This document shows, in pieces, positions 26,329 through 35,868 of a stretch of DNA of 64,000 nt. The notes under the pieces are model-generated. The model saw only the letters and a program-made list of their open reading frames with translations, was not told where the DNA came from and ran no database searches. A program made the translations under genes and the position numbers. The DNA comes from Xanthomonas campestris pv. badrii (lineage in GTDB: Bacteria; Pseudomonadota; Gammaproteobacteria; Xanthomonadales; Xanthomonadaceae), in contig NZ_CP051651.1 in assembly GCF_012848175.1 (NCBI RefSeq), forward strand, positions 496,001-560,000, in the 5' to 3' direction. The stretch's first letter is position 1. The number at the start of each line of letters is the position of its first letter.

Positions 26329-27506
26329 GCGCGCATCACACCGGCAGTGCGATGACCCGCCGCCGCCTGCTGCGCGCTGGCGCGCTGGCCGGCCTGGCGG
26401 CGGTCCTGCCGGCGGGCGCCAAGCCGGCACCGGCGCAGTGCGGCAGCTGGCCGTTGTGGAATGCATTCGTGTCCAGGCACATCCAGCCCGATGGACGGGT
26501 GGTGGATTTTCTCAACCCCGACCAGCGCTCAACCTCCGAAGGGCAGTCGTATGCGCTGTTCTTCGCACTGGTGGCCAACGACCAGGTGCTGTTCGACAAG
26601 GTGCTGGGCTGGACCCGGCACAACCTGTGCGGTGGCCGCCCGGACCTGAACCTGCCGGCCTGGCTGTGGGGCCGTGACGAGGGCGGCAACTGGCGGGTGC
26701 TCGACCCCAACACCGCCAGCGACGGCGAGTTGTGGATCGCCTACGCCCTGCTGGAAGCGGGCCGGCTGTGGAACCGCCCCGGCTACGTCAAGGCCGGCCA
26801 GCAGATCCTGCAGCTGATGCGTGCGCAGGACGTGGCCACGCTGCCCGGGCTCGGGCCGATGCTGTTGCCCGGCCGCAGCGGATTCGCGGACAAGGGCCGC
26901 TGGACGCTCAACCCCAGCTACCTGCCGATCCAGGCCCTGCGTCGCTGCGCCAGTGCCGATCCCAAGGGCCCATGGGCCGCCATCGCCGCCAACAGCGCGC
27001 GCGTGCTGCGCGGCAGTGCGCCGGTGGGGTTCGCTCCGGACTGGACGGCCTGGGACGGCAGCAGTTTCAGCGCCGATCCCAAGCGCGGCAATGTCGGCAG
27101 CTACGACGCCATCCGCGTGTACCTGTGGGCCGGCATGCTCGATGCCGGCGAACCGCTGCGCGCCAGGTTGCTGCAGGACCTGTCCGGCCCGGCCGACCTG
27201 CTGGCAGCAGGCACCGGTTTCGCCGAAAAGATCGATACCGCACGCGGCGTGGGCACCGGCGCGGTGCCGGTGGGGTTTTCCGCCGCGCTGCTGCCGTACC
27301 TGAGTGCCCTGGGCCAGCCCGCAGTGCTCAAGGCACAGGCACAGCGCATTCCCGCCGCCGCCCAGCCCGCGGCCGCCGCCCTGCCGTACTACGAACGCAC
27401 GCTGGCCCTGTTCGGACAGGGCTGGCTTGAGAACCGCTACCGCTTTGCCGCAGACGGGCGCCTGCTGCCCGCCTGGAGAACGCCTGCATGCTCCGCAAGA
27501 ACCTGA
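26325..27506 (+). CDS. bcsZ: Periplasmic endo-1,4-beta-glucanase, GH8
   Basis: BcsZ is a family 8 glycoside hydrolase that trims cellulose in the periplasm. It has 393 residues. The N-terminus MTRRRLLRAGALAGLAAVL is a signal with consecutive arginines, possibly Tat-type. The catalytic acids are visible as Glu72 in RSTSEGQSYALFF and Asp133 in NTASDGELWIAYALLEA, both in the usual GH8 settings. Further landmarks are PAWLWGRDEGGNWRVLD and GSYDAIRVYLWAGML. The ATG overlaps the end of bcsB, and the gene overlaps the bcsC start by 19 bp, so B, Z and C are coupled. Confidence 0.96.
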   Translation: MSAHHTGSAMTRRRLLRAGALAGLAAVLPAGAKPAPAQCGSWPLWNAFVSRHIQPDGRVVDFLNPDQRSTSEGQSYALFFALVANDQVLFDKVLGWTRHNLCGGRPDLNLPAWLWGRDEGGNWRVLDPNTASDGELWIAYALLEAGRLWNRPGYVKAGQQILQLMRAQDVATLPGLGPMLLPGRSGFADKGRWTLNPSYLPIQALRRCASADPKGPWAAIAANSARVLRGSAPVGFAPDWTAWDGSSFSADPKRGNVGSYDAIRVYLWAGMLDAGEPLRARLLQDLSGPADLLAAGTGFAEKIDTARGVGTGAVPVGFSAALLPYLSALGQPAVLKAQAQRIPAAAQPAAAALPYYERTLALFGQGWLENRYRFAADGRLLPAWRTPACSART

Positions 27507-30500
27507 CCCCGCTCTACCTCGCCGGCATGATCGACCTGTGCCTGCTCGCCTGCCCGGTGCATGCGCAGGCCAGCGCCACCCAGCAACTGGTCGGGCAGGG
27601 CAATTACTGGCATGACCAGGGCCGCGACGACCTGGCCGCCGACACCTGGAAAAAGCTGCTCGGCATCGACCCGGACCAGCCCGACGCCTTGCTCGGCCTG
27701 GCCCAGATCGACCTGGCGCAGGGCCGCCAGTCCGAAGCGCGCAAGCGCCTGCAGCAACTCGAAGCGGCCCACCCGCAGTCGCCGCAGGCCCAGCGCCTGC
27801 GCGTGGCGATCGGCGCGCGCGGCAGCGCCACCGCTGGCGAAGATCCCAACCTGCGCAACGCGCGCCGCGCGTCTGCCGCCGGGCGGTATGTGGAAGCTGC
27901 CCGCAGCTACGAGGCCGTGTTCGCCGGCAAGGCACCGCCGCCGAACCTGGCGCTGGAGTACTACCAGTCCCTTGCCGGCACGCCCACCGGCTGGGAGCGC
28001 GCCCGTGACGGTCTGCGCAAGCTGCAGGCCAGCGAACCGGGCAATCCGTCGCTGCAGCTGGCCCTGGCCCAGGTGCTGAGCTACCGCGAACCCACCCGCC
28101 GCGAAGGCATCGCGCAGTTGCGCACGCTGGCCCAGCGCGCCGACGTCGGCGGCCCGGCGCGCATCAGCTGGCGCCAGGCGCTGCTGTGGCTCAATGCCAC
28201 CACCGCCGATGCGCCGCTGTACCAGGCGTTTCTGGCCGGCACCCCGAACGATGCGGAAGTCACCGCCAAACTCGGCCAGCTGAGCAACCGCCGCAGCGCC
28301 GAGACCACGCCCGCCGATCCCAATGGCATTGCGCTCGGCGAAGGCTTCCGTGCGCTCAACGCCGGCAACCTGGGCGTGGCCGAACAGCGCTTCACCCAGG
28401 TGCTGCGTGCGCGTGCGCGCGACCCCGAGGCACTGGGTGGGCTGGGCTCGGTGCGCCTGCGTCAGCAACGTTTTTCCGAAGCGCAGGAGTTGCTGCGCCC
28501 GGCGGCGGCCAGCAGTGGCAAATGGAAACCCGCGCTGGACAGCGCGCGCTATTGGCAGCAGCTGCAGCAGGCCGAGGCCGCGCGCGCGCGTGGCGACCTG
28601 GCCCAGGCACGCCAGCTGGTGGAGCAGTCGGTGCAGTTGCTGCCCAACGAGCCGGCCGGCCATGTGGCGCTGGGCGGATTGCAGGCCGCCGGCGACCCGG
28701 TCGCGGCCGAGGCCAGCTATCGCAAGGCGCTGTCGCGCGATGCCGACAATGCCGGCGCCCTGCAGGGCCTGGTCGGGCTGTACAGCCGCCAGGGCCGCAT
28801 GCAGGAAGCCACCGAGTTGTTCAACCGCCTGCCAGCTGCCGAACGCGCCAAGTCCGGGGGACAGGCCTTGCTGCGTTCCAACGTGCAGCGTGCGCGTGCC
28901 CGCCAGTCGCTGGATGCCGGCGATGCGGTCAGCGCGCAGGCCGAGCTGGAAGCGGCCATGGTCGAACGTCCCGGCGATGCCTGGATCCGCCTGGATCTGG
29001 CGCGCCTGTACCAACAGGCCGGCCGCCCCGACCAGGCCCGCAGCGTCATGGACGGCCTGCTTGCCGTGCATGCCGACCAACCCGAAGCGCTGCATGCCAA
29101 CGCCTTGTTCGCCCAGGAAAGCGGCGACTGGCAGGGCGTCTACGACAGCCTGGACCGCATTCCGGTTGCCGTGCGCACGCCGGAGATGACCCAGCTGCGC
29201 ACCACCGCCTGGATCGAACTGCAGGCACGCCAGGCGCGCGGGCTGGTGCAGCAGGGCCGGGTGGGCGAGGCCCAGCAACTGCTGGCGCGTACCGAAACCG
29301 CGCTCGGCAACCAGCTCGACGACCCGCAACTGCTGTCCGCGCTGGCCGGTGCGCATGCCGACGCCGGCAACGCCCCGCGCGCGCTGGTGCTGGCACAGCG
29401 CCTGGTCACCGGCGCCAACCCGCGCACCGAAGACCGCCTGCACTATGCCGGCGTGCTGCTGCGCGCGCAGCAGCACGCCGAGCTGTCGGCGGTGCTGCGC
29501 CAGCTGCAATCCACCACCATGACGCCGGAACAATTGCGCCGCTATCAAACCCTGCGCAGCGCCTACACGCTGCGCCAGGTGGATGCCCTGCGCGAGCTGG
29601 GCAATCTGGAAGGCGCCTACGACGCGTTGTCGCCGATCCTGGCCCAGCAACCGGACAACCGCGACGCGCAGGCCGCGCTGGCGCGGCTGTATGCCGCGGC
29701 TGGCGACCAGCCGCAGGCGCTGGCGCTGTATCAACAGATCCTGCAGCGCCATCCCGACGATCTGGACACGCTCACTGCCGCCGCCAACAGTGCTGCCGCG
29801 CAGTCGGATCTGCGCAGTGCCGAGGGTTATCTGCAACGCGCGCTGGCGCAGGCGCCGGAGTCGCCGGAGGTGCTGGCTGCGGCCGGCCGGGTGTATCGCA
29901 GCGCCGGCAAGAACCGCAAGGCCGAGCAGTATTTCCGGGCCTCGCTGGCCGCCCAGCAGCGCCAGGCCGGCCAGCTCGACAACGGCCTGCCGGCCGCACG
30001 CGGCCCTGCCGTCGTGGCCTCGTCCGGTCGCCCGCTCAACCCGTTCTCCGGCATGACCGGCGGCATGCCGCGCTCGCCGGCGGTGCTGTCCGAGCGCATG
30101 GACGCCGGCAGTGCCTACGCGCAGACCGCGCTGGCGCCGCTGCCCGCGCAACCGGCCGCTGTAGACCCGGCCACGGCCACAGCGATCGCTGCCTATGCGG
30201 GCAACAACCCCGATGTAGTGCCGCCGCCACTCGCCAGCGCCGCGCCGTCGGTGCTGCCAGGGCCGGCCAGCCGTTCGAGCATGCCCGCACGCAGCGTGCC
30301 GACGCTGGCACCGGCCGACGACCTGCTCCCGCGCGGTGTCGCGGCGCAGGCACTGCCGCCGGCCAGCAGCGGCAACAGCGTGCTCGACGAACTGCGCGCC
30401 GTGCAGTCGGAAAACAGCGACAACCTGGCCGGTGGCGCGCTGTACCGCGCGCGCGATGGCGAAGACGGCCTGGGCCGCCTGGACGACATCGAAATGCCGG

Positions 30501-31993
30501 TGCAGGCCGAATTCGCGGTAGGCGAAGGCAAGCTCGGCGTCACGTTGACGCCCACCGTGGTGGATGCCGGCACCCTGACTACCGACTACGCCACCGCCAG
30601 CCGCTTCGGCACCGGTCCGCAGACGGCGGTCAACGACGCGCTTGCCGCCGACCGCAGCCCGATCGACACGCTGACCAACTCGTCGGTGTATCAACTGCTC
30701 GCCACCGAAGGCAACACCGCCGCCACGCGCGAACGCCTGCGCCGTTATGCCTTGACTACCGGCCTGTTCGGCGAGCTGCTCACCGAAAACAACAACAGCA
30801 CGCCGGCGGCGTTGGCCGCGCTGGCCAACGAACCGTTGCCGGCGTACCTGCTCAGCGTCAATGCGTCCAACACGCCGATCGCGCAGTTGGCGCGCGACAT
30901 CCTCAGCAACACCGCCATCAGCGAACAGCTGGCCGCAGGCGACGGCGCCGCGTTGCAGGCATTGGGCAGCAGTTCCGCCGCCGCGCAGCAGACGCCGACC
31001 TCGCTGGCGGCCACGCTCAACAGCATGGCCGCCACCGGCAACGGTGCGCGCCGGCTCAGCCAGGACGACACCGGCGTCGGCGTCGGTGTGCGCTATCGCA
31101 ACGGCGGTTTCAGCGCCGATGTCGGCAGCACGCCGATCGGATTCCAGGAGCAGAACATCGTCGGCGGGGTTGGCTATCGCGGCGAGCTCGGCGAGACGGT
31201 GAGTTGGTCGGCCGATGCTTCGCGGCGCGCAGTCACCGACAGCGTGCTGTCGTTCGCCGGCGCACAGGACGGCCGCAGCGGCCGCCAATGGGGCGGTGTC
31301 ACCAGCAGCGGCGTCGTCCTGTCGGCCACGGCCGACAACGGCCTGCTCGGTGGCTACGCCAATCTCGCCGCACACCGCCTGACCGGCAACGACGTGGCCG
31401 ACAACGACCACCGCCAGGCGGACCTGGGCTTCTACGTGCATGCGCTGGAAACCCGCAACCAGTCGCTGACCGCCGGCGTCAATCTGACCGCCATGCAGTA
31501 CGACAAGAACCTCAGCGGCTTCACCTACGGGCACGGCGGTTACTTCAGCCCGCAGGAGTATGTGGACCTCGGCTTCCCGGTGCACTGGAGCGGCCGCAGC
31601 GCCGGGCAGAGCGTCAACTGGAAGGTCGATGCCAGCATCGGCGTGCAGCATTTCAAGACCGATCCCACGCCGTATTTCCCCACCGACCCGACCCTGCAAC
31701 AGGCCGCCTACGATGCTGCGTCGCTGGCGGCGCTGCTCGGCCTGGTCGATCGCTACACCGATCCGGTGTACGCGGGCGAAAGCCGCACCGGGGTGTCCTA
31801 CAACCTCAGTGGTGCGGCCGAGTGGCAGGTGGCACCGCAGTTGTTCCTGGGCGGGCGCATGACCTTCAACAACGCACGCGACTACAACCAGTTCAGCAGC
31901 AATCTCTATCTGCGTTTCGTGATGGATCGCCTGGGCGCCGCGCTGGGCCGCGCACCACAGGTGCTGACCTCGCCGTACGCCGCCGATCGCTGA
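27488..31993 (+). CDS. bcsC: Cellulose export protein BcsC (TPR scaffold plus outer-membrane barrel)
   Basis: BcsC forms the periplasmic TPR scaffold and outer-membrane pore for cellulose. At 1501 residues it is clearly longer than E. coli BcsC (1157). After a signal peptide (ending VHAQA), TPR repeats fill about residues 25-830. A Pro/Ala-rich linker follows (about 840-980), where hydrophobic moments are low. The BcsC_C barrel begins near 1180 with GVGVGVRYRNGGFSADVG and STPIGFQEQNIVGGVGY. It continues through LTGVNL-like strands (SLTAGVNLTAMQYDKNL, GFTYGHGGYFSPQEYVDLGFPV) and ends in FVMDRLGAALGRAPQ. The start overlaps bcsZ. A very long antisense open frame here is a GC artefact. Confidence 0.95.
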   Translation: MLRKNLTPLYLAGMIDLCLLACPVHAQASATQQLVGQGNYWHDQGRDDLAADTWKKLLGIDPDQPDALLGLAQIDLAQGRQSEARKRLQQLEAAHPQSPQAQRLRVAIGARGSATAGEDPNLRNARRASAAGRYVEAARSYEAVFAGKAPPPNLALEYYQSLAGTPTGWERARDGLRKLQASEPGNPSLQLALAQVLSYREPTRREGIAQLRTLAQRADVGGPARISWRQALLWLNATTADAPLYQAFLAGTPNDAEVTAKLGQLSNRRSAETTPADPNGIALGEGFRALNAGNLGVAEQRFTQVLRARARDPEALGGLGSVRLRQQRFSEAQELLRPAAASSGKWKPALDSARYWQQLQQAEAARARGDLAQARQLVEQSVQLLPNEPAGHVALGGLQAAGDPVAAEASYRKALSRDADNAGALQGLVGLYSRQGRMQEATELFNRLPAAERAKSGGQALLRSNVQRARARQSLDAGDAVSAQAELEAAMVERPGDAWIRLDLARLYQQAGRPDQARSVMDGLLAVHADQPEALHANALFAQESGDWQGVYDSLDRIPVAVRTPEMTQLRTTAWIELQARQARGLVQQGRVGEAQQLLARTETALGNQLDDPQLLSALAGAHADAGNAPRALVLAQRLVTGANPRTEDRLHYAGVLLRAQQHAELSAVLRQLQSTTMTPEQLRRYQTLRSAYTLRQVDALRELGNLEGAYDALSPILAQQPDNRDAQAALARLYAAAGDQPQALALYQQILQRHPDDLDTLTAAANSAAAQSDLRSAEGYLQRALAQAPESPEVLAAAGRVYRSAGKNRKAEQYFRASLAAQQRQAGQLDNGLPAARGPAVVASSGRPLNPFSGMTGGMPRSPAVLSERMDAGSAYAQTALAPLPAQPAAVDPATATAIAAYAGNNPDVVPPPLASAAPSVLPGPASRSSMPARSVPTLAPADDLLPRGVAAQALPPASSGNSVLDELRAVQSENSDNLAGGALYRARDGEDGLGRLDDIEMPVQAEFAVGEGKLGVTLTPTVVDAGTLTTDYATASRFGTGPQTAVNDALAADRSPIDTLTNSSVYQLLATEGNTAATRERLRRYALTTGLFGELLTENNNSTPAALAALANEPLPAYLLSVNASNTPIAQLARDILSNTAISEQLAAGDGAALQALGSSSAAAQQTPTSLAATLNSMAATGNGARRLSQDDTGVGVGVRYRNGGFSADVGSTPIGFQEQNIVGGVGYRGELGETVSWSADASRRAVTDSVLSFAGAQDGRSGRQWGGVTSSGVVLSATADNGLLGGYANLAAHRLTGNDVADNDHRQADLGFYVHALETRNQSLTAGVNLTAMQYDKNLSGFTYGHGGYFSPQEYVDLGFPVHWSGRSAGQSVNWKVDASIGVQHFKTDPTPYFPTDPTLQQAAYDAASLAALLGLVDRYTDPVYAGESRTGVSYNLSGAAEWQVAPQLFLGGRMTFNNARDYNQFSSNLYLRFVMDRLGAALGRAPQVLTSPYAADR

Positions 31994-32160
31994 GACAGCG
32001 GCGACGCTGGCGGTTCGCTCCACGCGGCGGGCAGTTGCGGCTGCATGGCGGGCCGGGCGATGCACGCTTGCGGCCTGCTGCGTGAGCGCACGCCGGGCAG
32101 GCTCGTGCATCCATCTTGAGAGCGGCGTGCGGCGCACTGCCCCGCGCCGCGCCGCATAAA

Positions 32161-32186
32161 CGAACGGCGCCTCGCGGCGCCGTTCG
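32161..32186. terminator. Bidirectional terminator between bcsC and the metalloprotease gene
   Basis: CGAACGGCGCC and GGCGCCGTTCG form a perfect 11-bp stem around TCGC. On the minus strand the stem is followed by TTTA. It serves convergent genes. Confidence 0.7.
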
Positions 32187-32214
32187 CATCCCCATCAGGT
32201 AGTGCAGGCGCGCC

Positions 32215-33870
32215 TTACGGGCGAACCTTGGTGGCACAGACGAAGGTTGCCGCCTGCTGCACGCGGCTGATCGCTCCCTGGTCTTCCAGTTCGCGCAGAT
32301 GGTCGTTCATGCAGCTCAGGTAACCGAGGCGATTGCCTGCATTCTGCGTCTTGCACAGGCTGCTTTCGGCGGTGAGGTTGGCGCCGGCAATCAGGCCGCC
32401 AGTCTCCACGGTCGGTACCAGCGTGTTGCAGTTGCCCAGCCGGGTCAGGCCACGGTTCAAGGTCCAGCCGATATCGGCAAACATCGCCGGGGTCAGGTCG
32501 ATGTTCAGATGCGCCTGCACTTCCGGCGTATCGAACGGTTCCATCAACGCGTTGGGCTGCAGGTCGGTATCGAAGTGCGAGAACGTCGAGCCACCGGCCA
32601 CCACGCTGGGCGCATACAAGCGCGTGCGGCCGGCGCTGTCGGTGCCCTGCAGCAGTTCCGGATCCTCGTACAGCCTGGCCACGACCGCGGTGCTGCCCTT
32701 CAGGCGTGCGCCATCGGCCTGCGACACCATGATCGCCGGGATGGTGATGTCGGTGATCGGCGGGGCCGCATTGCCCATGGTCTGCACGCCGGCGGCGTTG
32801 TTGGCCACGATCACGCCCACTGCGCCATTGAGCTGGGCGTTCTTGACCTTGATGGCGAAGGCGCAGGTGCCGCGGTCGATCAGCGCCACCTTGCCGGCCA
32901 CCTTGGCCGCGTTGACGAACGGGGTCTCGCAGCCATCGGTCGCCGATGCGACGGCGACGCCGTCGTTGACGGTCACCACAGCGCGGGCGGGGAAATTGCC
33001 GGCGGTGGCCAGCGGGCCGAAGCTGGCAAAGCCCACCTCGAACTTGCCGGCGGCGCTGCTGGGTGCGGTGACCTGCAGCAAGGTGCGCGGATCCAGGATC
33101 AAGGCCGCCTCGCGGTTGACGCGCGTGCCGGCCCATACCGTGCGGCCCGGCGTGCGCATCGCTTCGGCGCGCAGGGCATTGGTCATGGCCGGGTCGTCGA
33201 ACCGCTTGTTCTGCACGTTGTCGTAGGCCTGCGAGGTATAGACGTCGGTCAGGCCGCTGCCGGAGCCGAGCACGCCGGTGGTCTTGTTGAGGAAGCCGGC
33301 AGCGCCCAGGCCGTGGCCGATCTCGTGCATCACCACGTTGAGGAAGTTGATCTGGCCCTCCGGCGTCTTGCCGTCCAGACCCAGATACCAGCCGGAACCA
33401 GCCAGGCAGTCGTCCTTGCCCAGGTCGCCGTTGAATTGCGAGAACACGTCAGCCGGATCGGCCGGATCGGGCACCAGGTCCTGCCCGGCGATCGCATCGC
33501 CCAGCGCGGACGGATACAGCGTATTGGGCTTGGCGCCGGGGAAGTTGTTGACGATCCAGTTGGGGCCGGCCTGGCCCAGCGTGCCGCCGGTGGCGGTACA
33601 GGTCAGCCGTGCGAACGAGGCATACACCTTGATCTCGACGTTGCTCTGCAGCACCGCGCCCCACAGGTCCATCGCGTACTGGTAGGCGATACGACGCTGC
33701 TCGCCGACCGTGCGGCCCGGGTTGCCACCCAGTGGTGCGGCAGCGGTCGGGTCGTTCAAACCGACCACGGTGCCGGCATCGCCATTGATCAGCGTGACAT
33801 TGGCTGCCCGCGCATGCAGCGGTGCCAGCGCGGCCACCGCCAGGGACAACAGCAACAAGGGCTTATTCAT
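32215..33870 (-). CDS. Exported zinc metalloprotease with PA domain
   Basis: This is a 551-residue secreted or periplasmic protease. The signal peptide ends near HARAAN. The zinc site HEIGHGLGAAG (His182, Glu183, His186) is a HExxH motif of the extended metzincin-like type. It lies within NFLNVVMHEIGHGLG. A protease-associated (PA) domain follows at about residues 290-420 (VALIDRGTCAFAIKVKNAQLNGAVGVIVANN). The C-terminal part has MFADIGWTLN, a typical end of such proteases, and Cys-containing segments. The ATG at 33870 lies inside the end of the small upstream gene (8-bp overlap). Secretion by the type II system is plausible but not shown. Confidence 0.82.
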   Translation of the reverse strand: MNKPLLLLSLAVAALAPLHARAANVTLINGDAGTVVGLNDPTAAAPLGGNPGRTVGEQRRIAYQYAMDLWGAVLQSNVEIKVYASFARLTCTATGGTLGQAGPNWIVNNFPGAKPNTLYPSALGDAIAGQDLVPDPADPADVFSQFNGDLGKDDCLAGSGWYLGLDGKTPEGQINFLNVVMHEIGHGLGAAGFLNKTTGVLGSGSGLTDVYTSQAYDNVQNKRFDDPAMTNALRAEAMRTPGRTVWAGTRVNREAALILDPRTLLQVTAPSSAAGKFEVGFASFGPLATAGNFPARAVVTVNDGVAVASATDGCETPFVNAAKVAGKVALIDRGTCAFAIKVKNAQLNGAVGVIVANNAAGVQTMGNAAPPITDITIPAIMVSQADGARLKGSTAVVARLYEDPELLQGTDSAGRTRLYAPSVVAGGSTFSHFDTDLQPNALMEPFDTPEVQAHLNIDLTPAMFADIGWTLNRGLTRLGNCNTLVPTVETGGLIAGANLTAESSLCKTQNAGNRLGYLSCMNDHLRELEDQGAISRVQQAATFVCATKVRP

Positions 33871-34273
33871 GCGGCAGCGCTCCGTGCTCGGCGTGGGCGG
33901 GTTGGGTGTCGGCGTCATCGCTGTGTTCGATGACGATGCGGCCATCGGCCTGGCGGGTGGCAGTCAGCGAACTCATTTGCGTGGCCGGCAACTTGCGCGC
34001 CACGGTGCCGTTGGGCAGGCGACGCTCGGTGGCGCGTGCGGCCGCCTCGGTCTGCGGCATCGTGGTGCGGGTCGCGGCGCTGCGGGCAGCCGCGCCGGCC
34101 TGCTGCTCCAGTGCCGCGCTCTCGGCGTCGGTCAGCGGGCGCAGCTTGCCGGTGACAGGATCGATACCGACCTTGGAACCGGCGGCGACATCCTGCGCCC
34201 CGGCAAGCGCCGGCAGGCAGGCGACACACAGCACGCCGGACAGCATCCATCCGGGCTTGCGAAAGCTCATCAT
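33863..34273 (-). CDS. Small exported protein coupled to the PA metalloprotease
   Basis: This 136-residue product has a signal peptide (PGWMLSGVLCVACLPALAGAQ). An Ala/Thr/Gln-rich mature part contains KVGIDPVTGKLRPLTDAE and ends in a His/Asp-rich tail (DDADTQPAHAEHGALPHE). The start is one of two adjacent ATGs (34273 or 34270), preceded by AAGGAA. I do not recognise the family. Pairing with a metalloprotease and the 8-bp overlap suggest an accessory, for instance an inhibitor, chaperone or metal-binding partner, but this is inference. A strong promoter-like region lies upstream. Confidence 0.6.
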   Translation of the reverse strand: MMSFRKPGWMLSGVLCVACLPALAGAQDVAAGSKVGIDPVTGKLRPLTDAESAALEQQAGAAARSAATRTTMPQTEAAARATERRLPNGTVARKLPATQMSSLTATRQADGRIVIEHSDDADTQPAHAEHGALPHE

Positions 34274-34362
34274 CGTTGGGGTTTCCTTGGGTCCAACTGC
34301 AGAAAGAACGCCGTGCGAGGTCCCGGCGTTCGGGAGAATCTTTGCGTTCAAGTCTGTTCATG

Positions 34363-34380
34363 ACTGAATCATGAATCAGT
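34363..34380. promoter_or_regulatory. Near-perfect palindrome in the promoter of the metalloprotease pair
   Basis: ACTGAATCATGAATCAGT agrees with its reverse complement at 16 of 18 positions. It lies where the -10 region of the minus-strand promoter would be, as for a repressor site. Confidence 0.45.
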
Positions 34381-34386
34381 GATGTG

Positions 34387-34402
34387 TGTCAATCTTTTGA
34401 CA
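34387..34402. promoter_or_regulatory. Inverted repeat giving a -35 hexamer on both strands
   Basis: TGTCAATCTTTTGACA is a perfect inverted repeat, TGTCAA and TTGACA around TCTT. On the minus strand TTGACA (34392-34387) is an ideal -35 element for the small-protein and metalloprotease operon. The -10 is not clear and would fall in the palindrome 34363-34380. Confidence 0.4.
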
Positions 34403-34658
34403 GGCCGGGCGTCCCAGGCAGAGTCGCGGCCTGAAAAAGTTGGCTTCGTCCCCGTGATCGGCCGTTTTTTTACATTTCCACGTCCCGTCAGGCCGGTCCG
34501 GTCAGAAATCTGACGCGGTGGCGGTGACCGCTGGCGTTCCCTCCGAGCGCTGCCAGCACGGGCGGTCCATCCGCTCGTACACTGCGCGTCACGCATTGCG
34601 GCACGGTCGTCAGCGATCACCGTTGCACGCGAGGTCCGTCGCCCCCTTCAGGTCATGC

Positions 34659-35081
34659 ATGCACGCCGTCATCTACCACAACCCCGCCTGCGGCACGTCC
34701 CGCAACACCCTGGCGCTGATCCGGCATGTCGGCATCGAACCGCAGATCATTCACTATCTGCAGCACCCGCCGAGCCTGCAGGTGTTGCAGCAGCTGATCG
34801 CCGAGGCGGGTCTGTCGGTACGCGACGCGATCCGGCAGAAAGGCACGCCATACCTGGAGTTGGGGCTGGACGATCCCGCACTGGATGACGCCGCCCTGCT
34901 GAGCGCGATGCTGGCGCATCCGCTGTTGATCAATCGCCCGTTCGTGCAGACGCCGCTGGGGACGCGGCTATGCCGCCCCTCCGAGCAGGTGCTGGCTGTA
35001 TTGCCGCCCGCCAGCAGCGCCTTCTTCAAGGAGGACGGGGAGCGCGTGCTGGACGACGCAGGGCGGCCGCTCGGCGGCTGA
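34659..35081 (+). CDS. arsC: ArsC-family arsenate reductase (glutaredoxin type)
   Basis: This 140-residue cytosolic reductase is of the glutaredoxin-linked ArsC family, which reduces arsenate to arsenite. The active-site Cys11 is in [17 protein letters not shown], the classic [12 protein letters not shown] motif. The rest follows the family: [14 protein letters not shown], then [18 protein letters not shown], which contains the conserved Arg. The C-terminus [20 protein letters not shown] also fits. A second ATG at 34655 is in another frame. No other arsenic genes are adjacent, so it is a stand-alone copy that may reduce other oxyanions or thiols. Confidence 0.9.
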   Translation: MHAVIYHNPACGTSRNTLALIRHVGIEPQIIHYLQHPPSLQVLQQLIAEAGLSVRDAIRQKGTPYLELGLDDPALDDAALLSAMLAHPLLINRPFVQTPLGTRLCRPSEQVLAVLPPASSAFFKEDGERVLDDAGRPLGG

Positions 35082-35302
35082 ACGCCGCCGCGTCGTGCAG
35101 GAGGCCGCGGCGTGACACGTATCGACGACGGCCACGCCCTGGTGCATGTGGTCGGGCGCGCCAGCGCTGCATGGCGCGTTTGTCCGGCGACTGTCCCGGG
35201 CAAGGCGCCTGGCTGGTCCTGGCCTGGCGCACGGCGTTGCGCTCACCTCAACGCACGCAATACGCACTAACATTGCGGCATCGTTTTTTCGGGAGCATCC
35301 GC

Positions 35303-35818
35303 ATGATTCGCCAGATCATCCGCATGGGCGACACGCGGCTGTTGCGCGTCGCACCTCCGGTCACCAACCTCGGCAGCGACGAGCTGCAGGCGCTGGCGGC
35401 CGACATGTTCGAGACCATGGACGCCGCGCGCGGCGTGGGCCTGGCGGCGCCGCAGATCGCGGTGGACCTGCAATTGATGGTGTTCGGTTTCGAGGCCAGC
35501 GAGCGCTATCCCGAGGCGCCACCGGTCCCGCGCACGGCCTTGGCCAATGCGCAGATCGAGCCGTTGTCGGACGAGATGGAAAACGGCTGGGAGGGTTGCC
35601 TGTCGATTCCCGGGCTGCGCGCAGTGATTCCGCGCTACCGCCGCATCCGTTACCGCGGCTTCGCGCCCGATGGCACCGCGATCGATCGCGAGGCCGAAGG
35701 CTTTCATGCGCGCGTGGTCCAGCACGAGTACGACCATTTGATCGGTCGCCTGTATCCCTCGCGCATCGAGAACTTCGCTACCTTCGGCTTCGACGATGTG
35801 TTGTCCTACGATCTGTAG
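35303..35818 (+). CDS. def: Peptide deformylase
   Basis: This enzyme removes the formyl group from the N-terminal methionine of new proteins. It has 171 residues. All three metal and substrate motifs are intact: GVGLAAPQI (residues 44-52), EGCLSIPG (97-104, with Cys99 as metal ligand) and HEYDHLIG (141-148, with His141, Glu142 and His145). The ATG at 35303 has GGGAG eight bases upstream. Xanthomonas genomes usually carry a second deformylase next to fmt; this copy stands outside that context. It is convergent with the response regulator gene. Confidence 0.95.
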   Translation: MIRQIIRMGDTRLLRVAPPVTNLGSDELQALAADMFETMDAARGVGLAAPQIAVDLQLMVFGFEASERYPEAPPVPRTALANAQIEPLSDEMENGWEGCLSIPGLRAVIPRYRRIRYRGFAPDGTAIDREAEGFHARVVQHEYDHLIGRLYPSRIENFATFGFDDVLSYDL

Positions 35819-35868
35819 ACTCTTGCATGGCGCAGGCGCTCAGCGGCGGCAGGCCGATGCGGCGCGCA

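Larger units (their letters stand above)
34274..34658. other. Gene-free region between the metalloprotease pair and the arsC-like gene
   Basis: These 385 bp separate divergent genes. The left part carries the two inverted repeats listed separately. From about 34410 to 34658 I see no gene, repeat or clear promoter. Confidence 0.6.

Noticed and set aside
27437..32137. 1566-codon open frame antisense to bcsC, and other very long antisense frames (for example 248-1879, 21866-23923, 58344-60572 on the minus strand)
   Set aside because: They mirror genuine genes in a high-GC genome, have Arg/His/Gln-rich low-complexity translations and no family motifs. The sense genes have complete domain structure and operon spacing.
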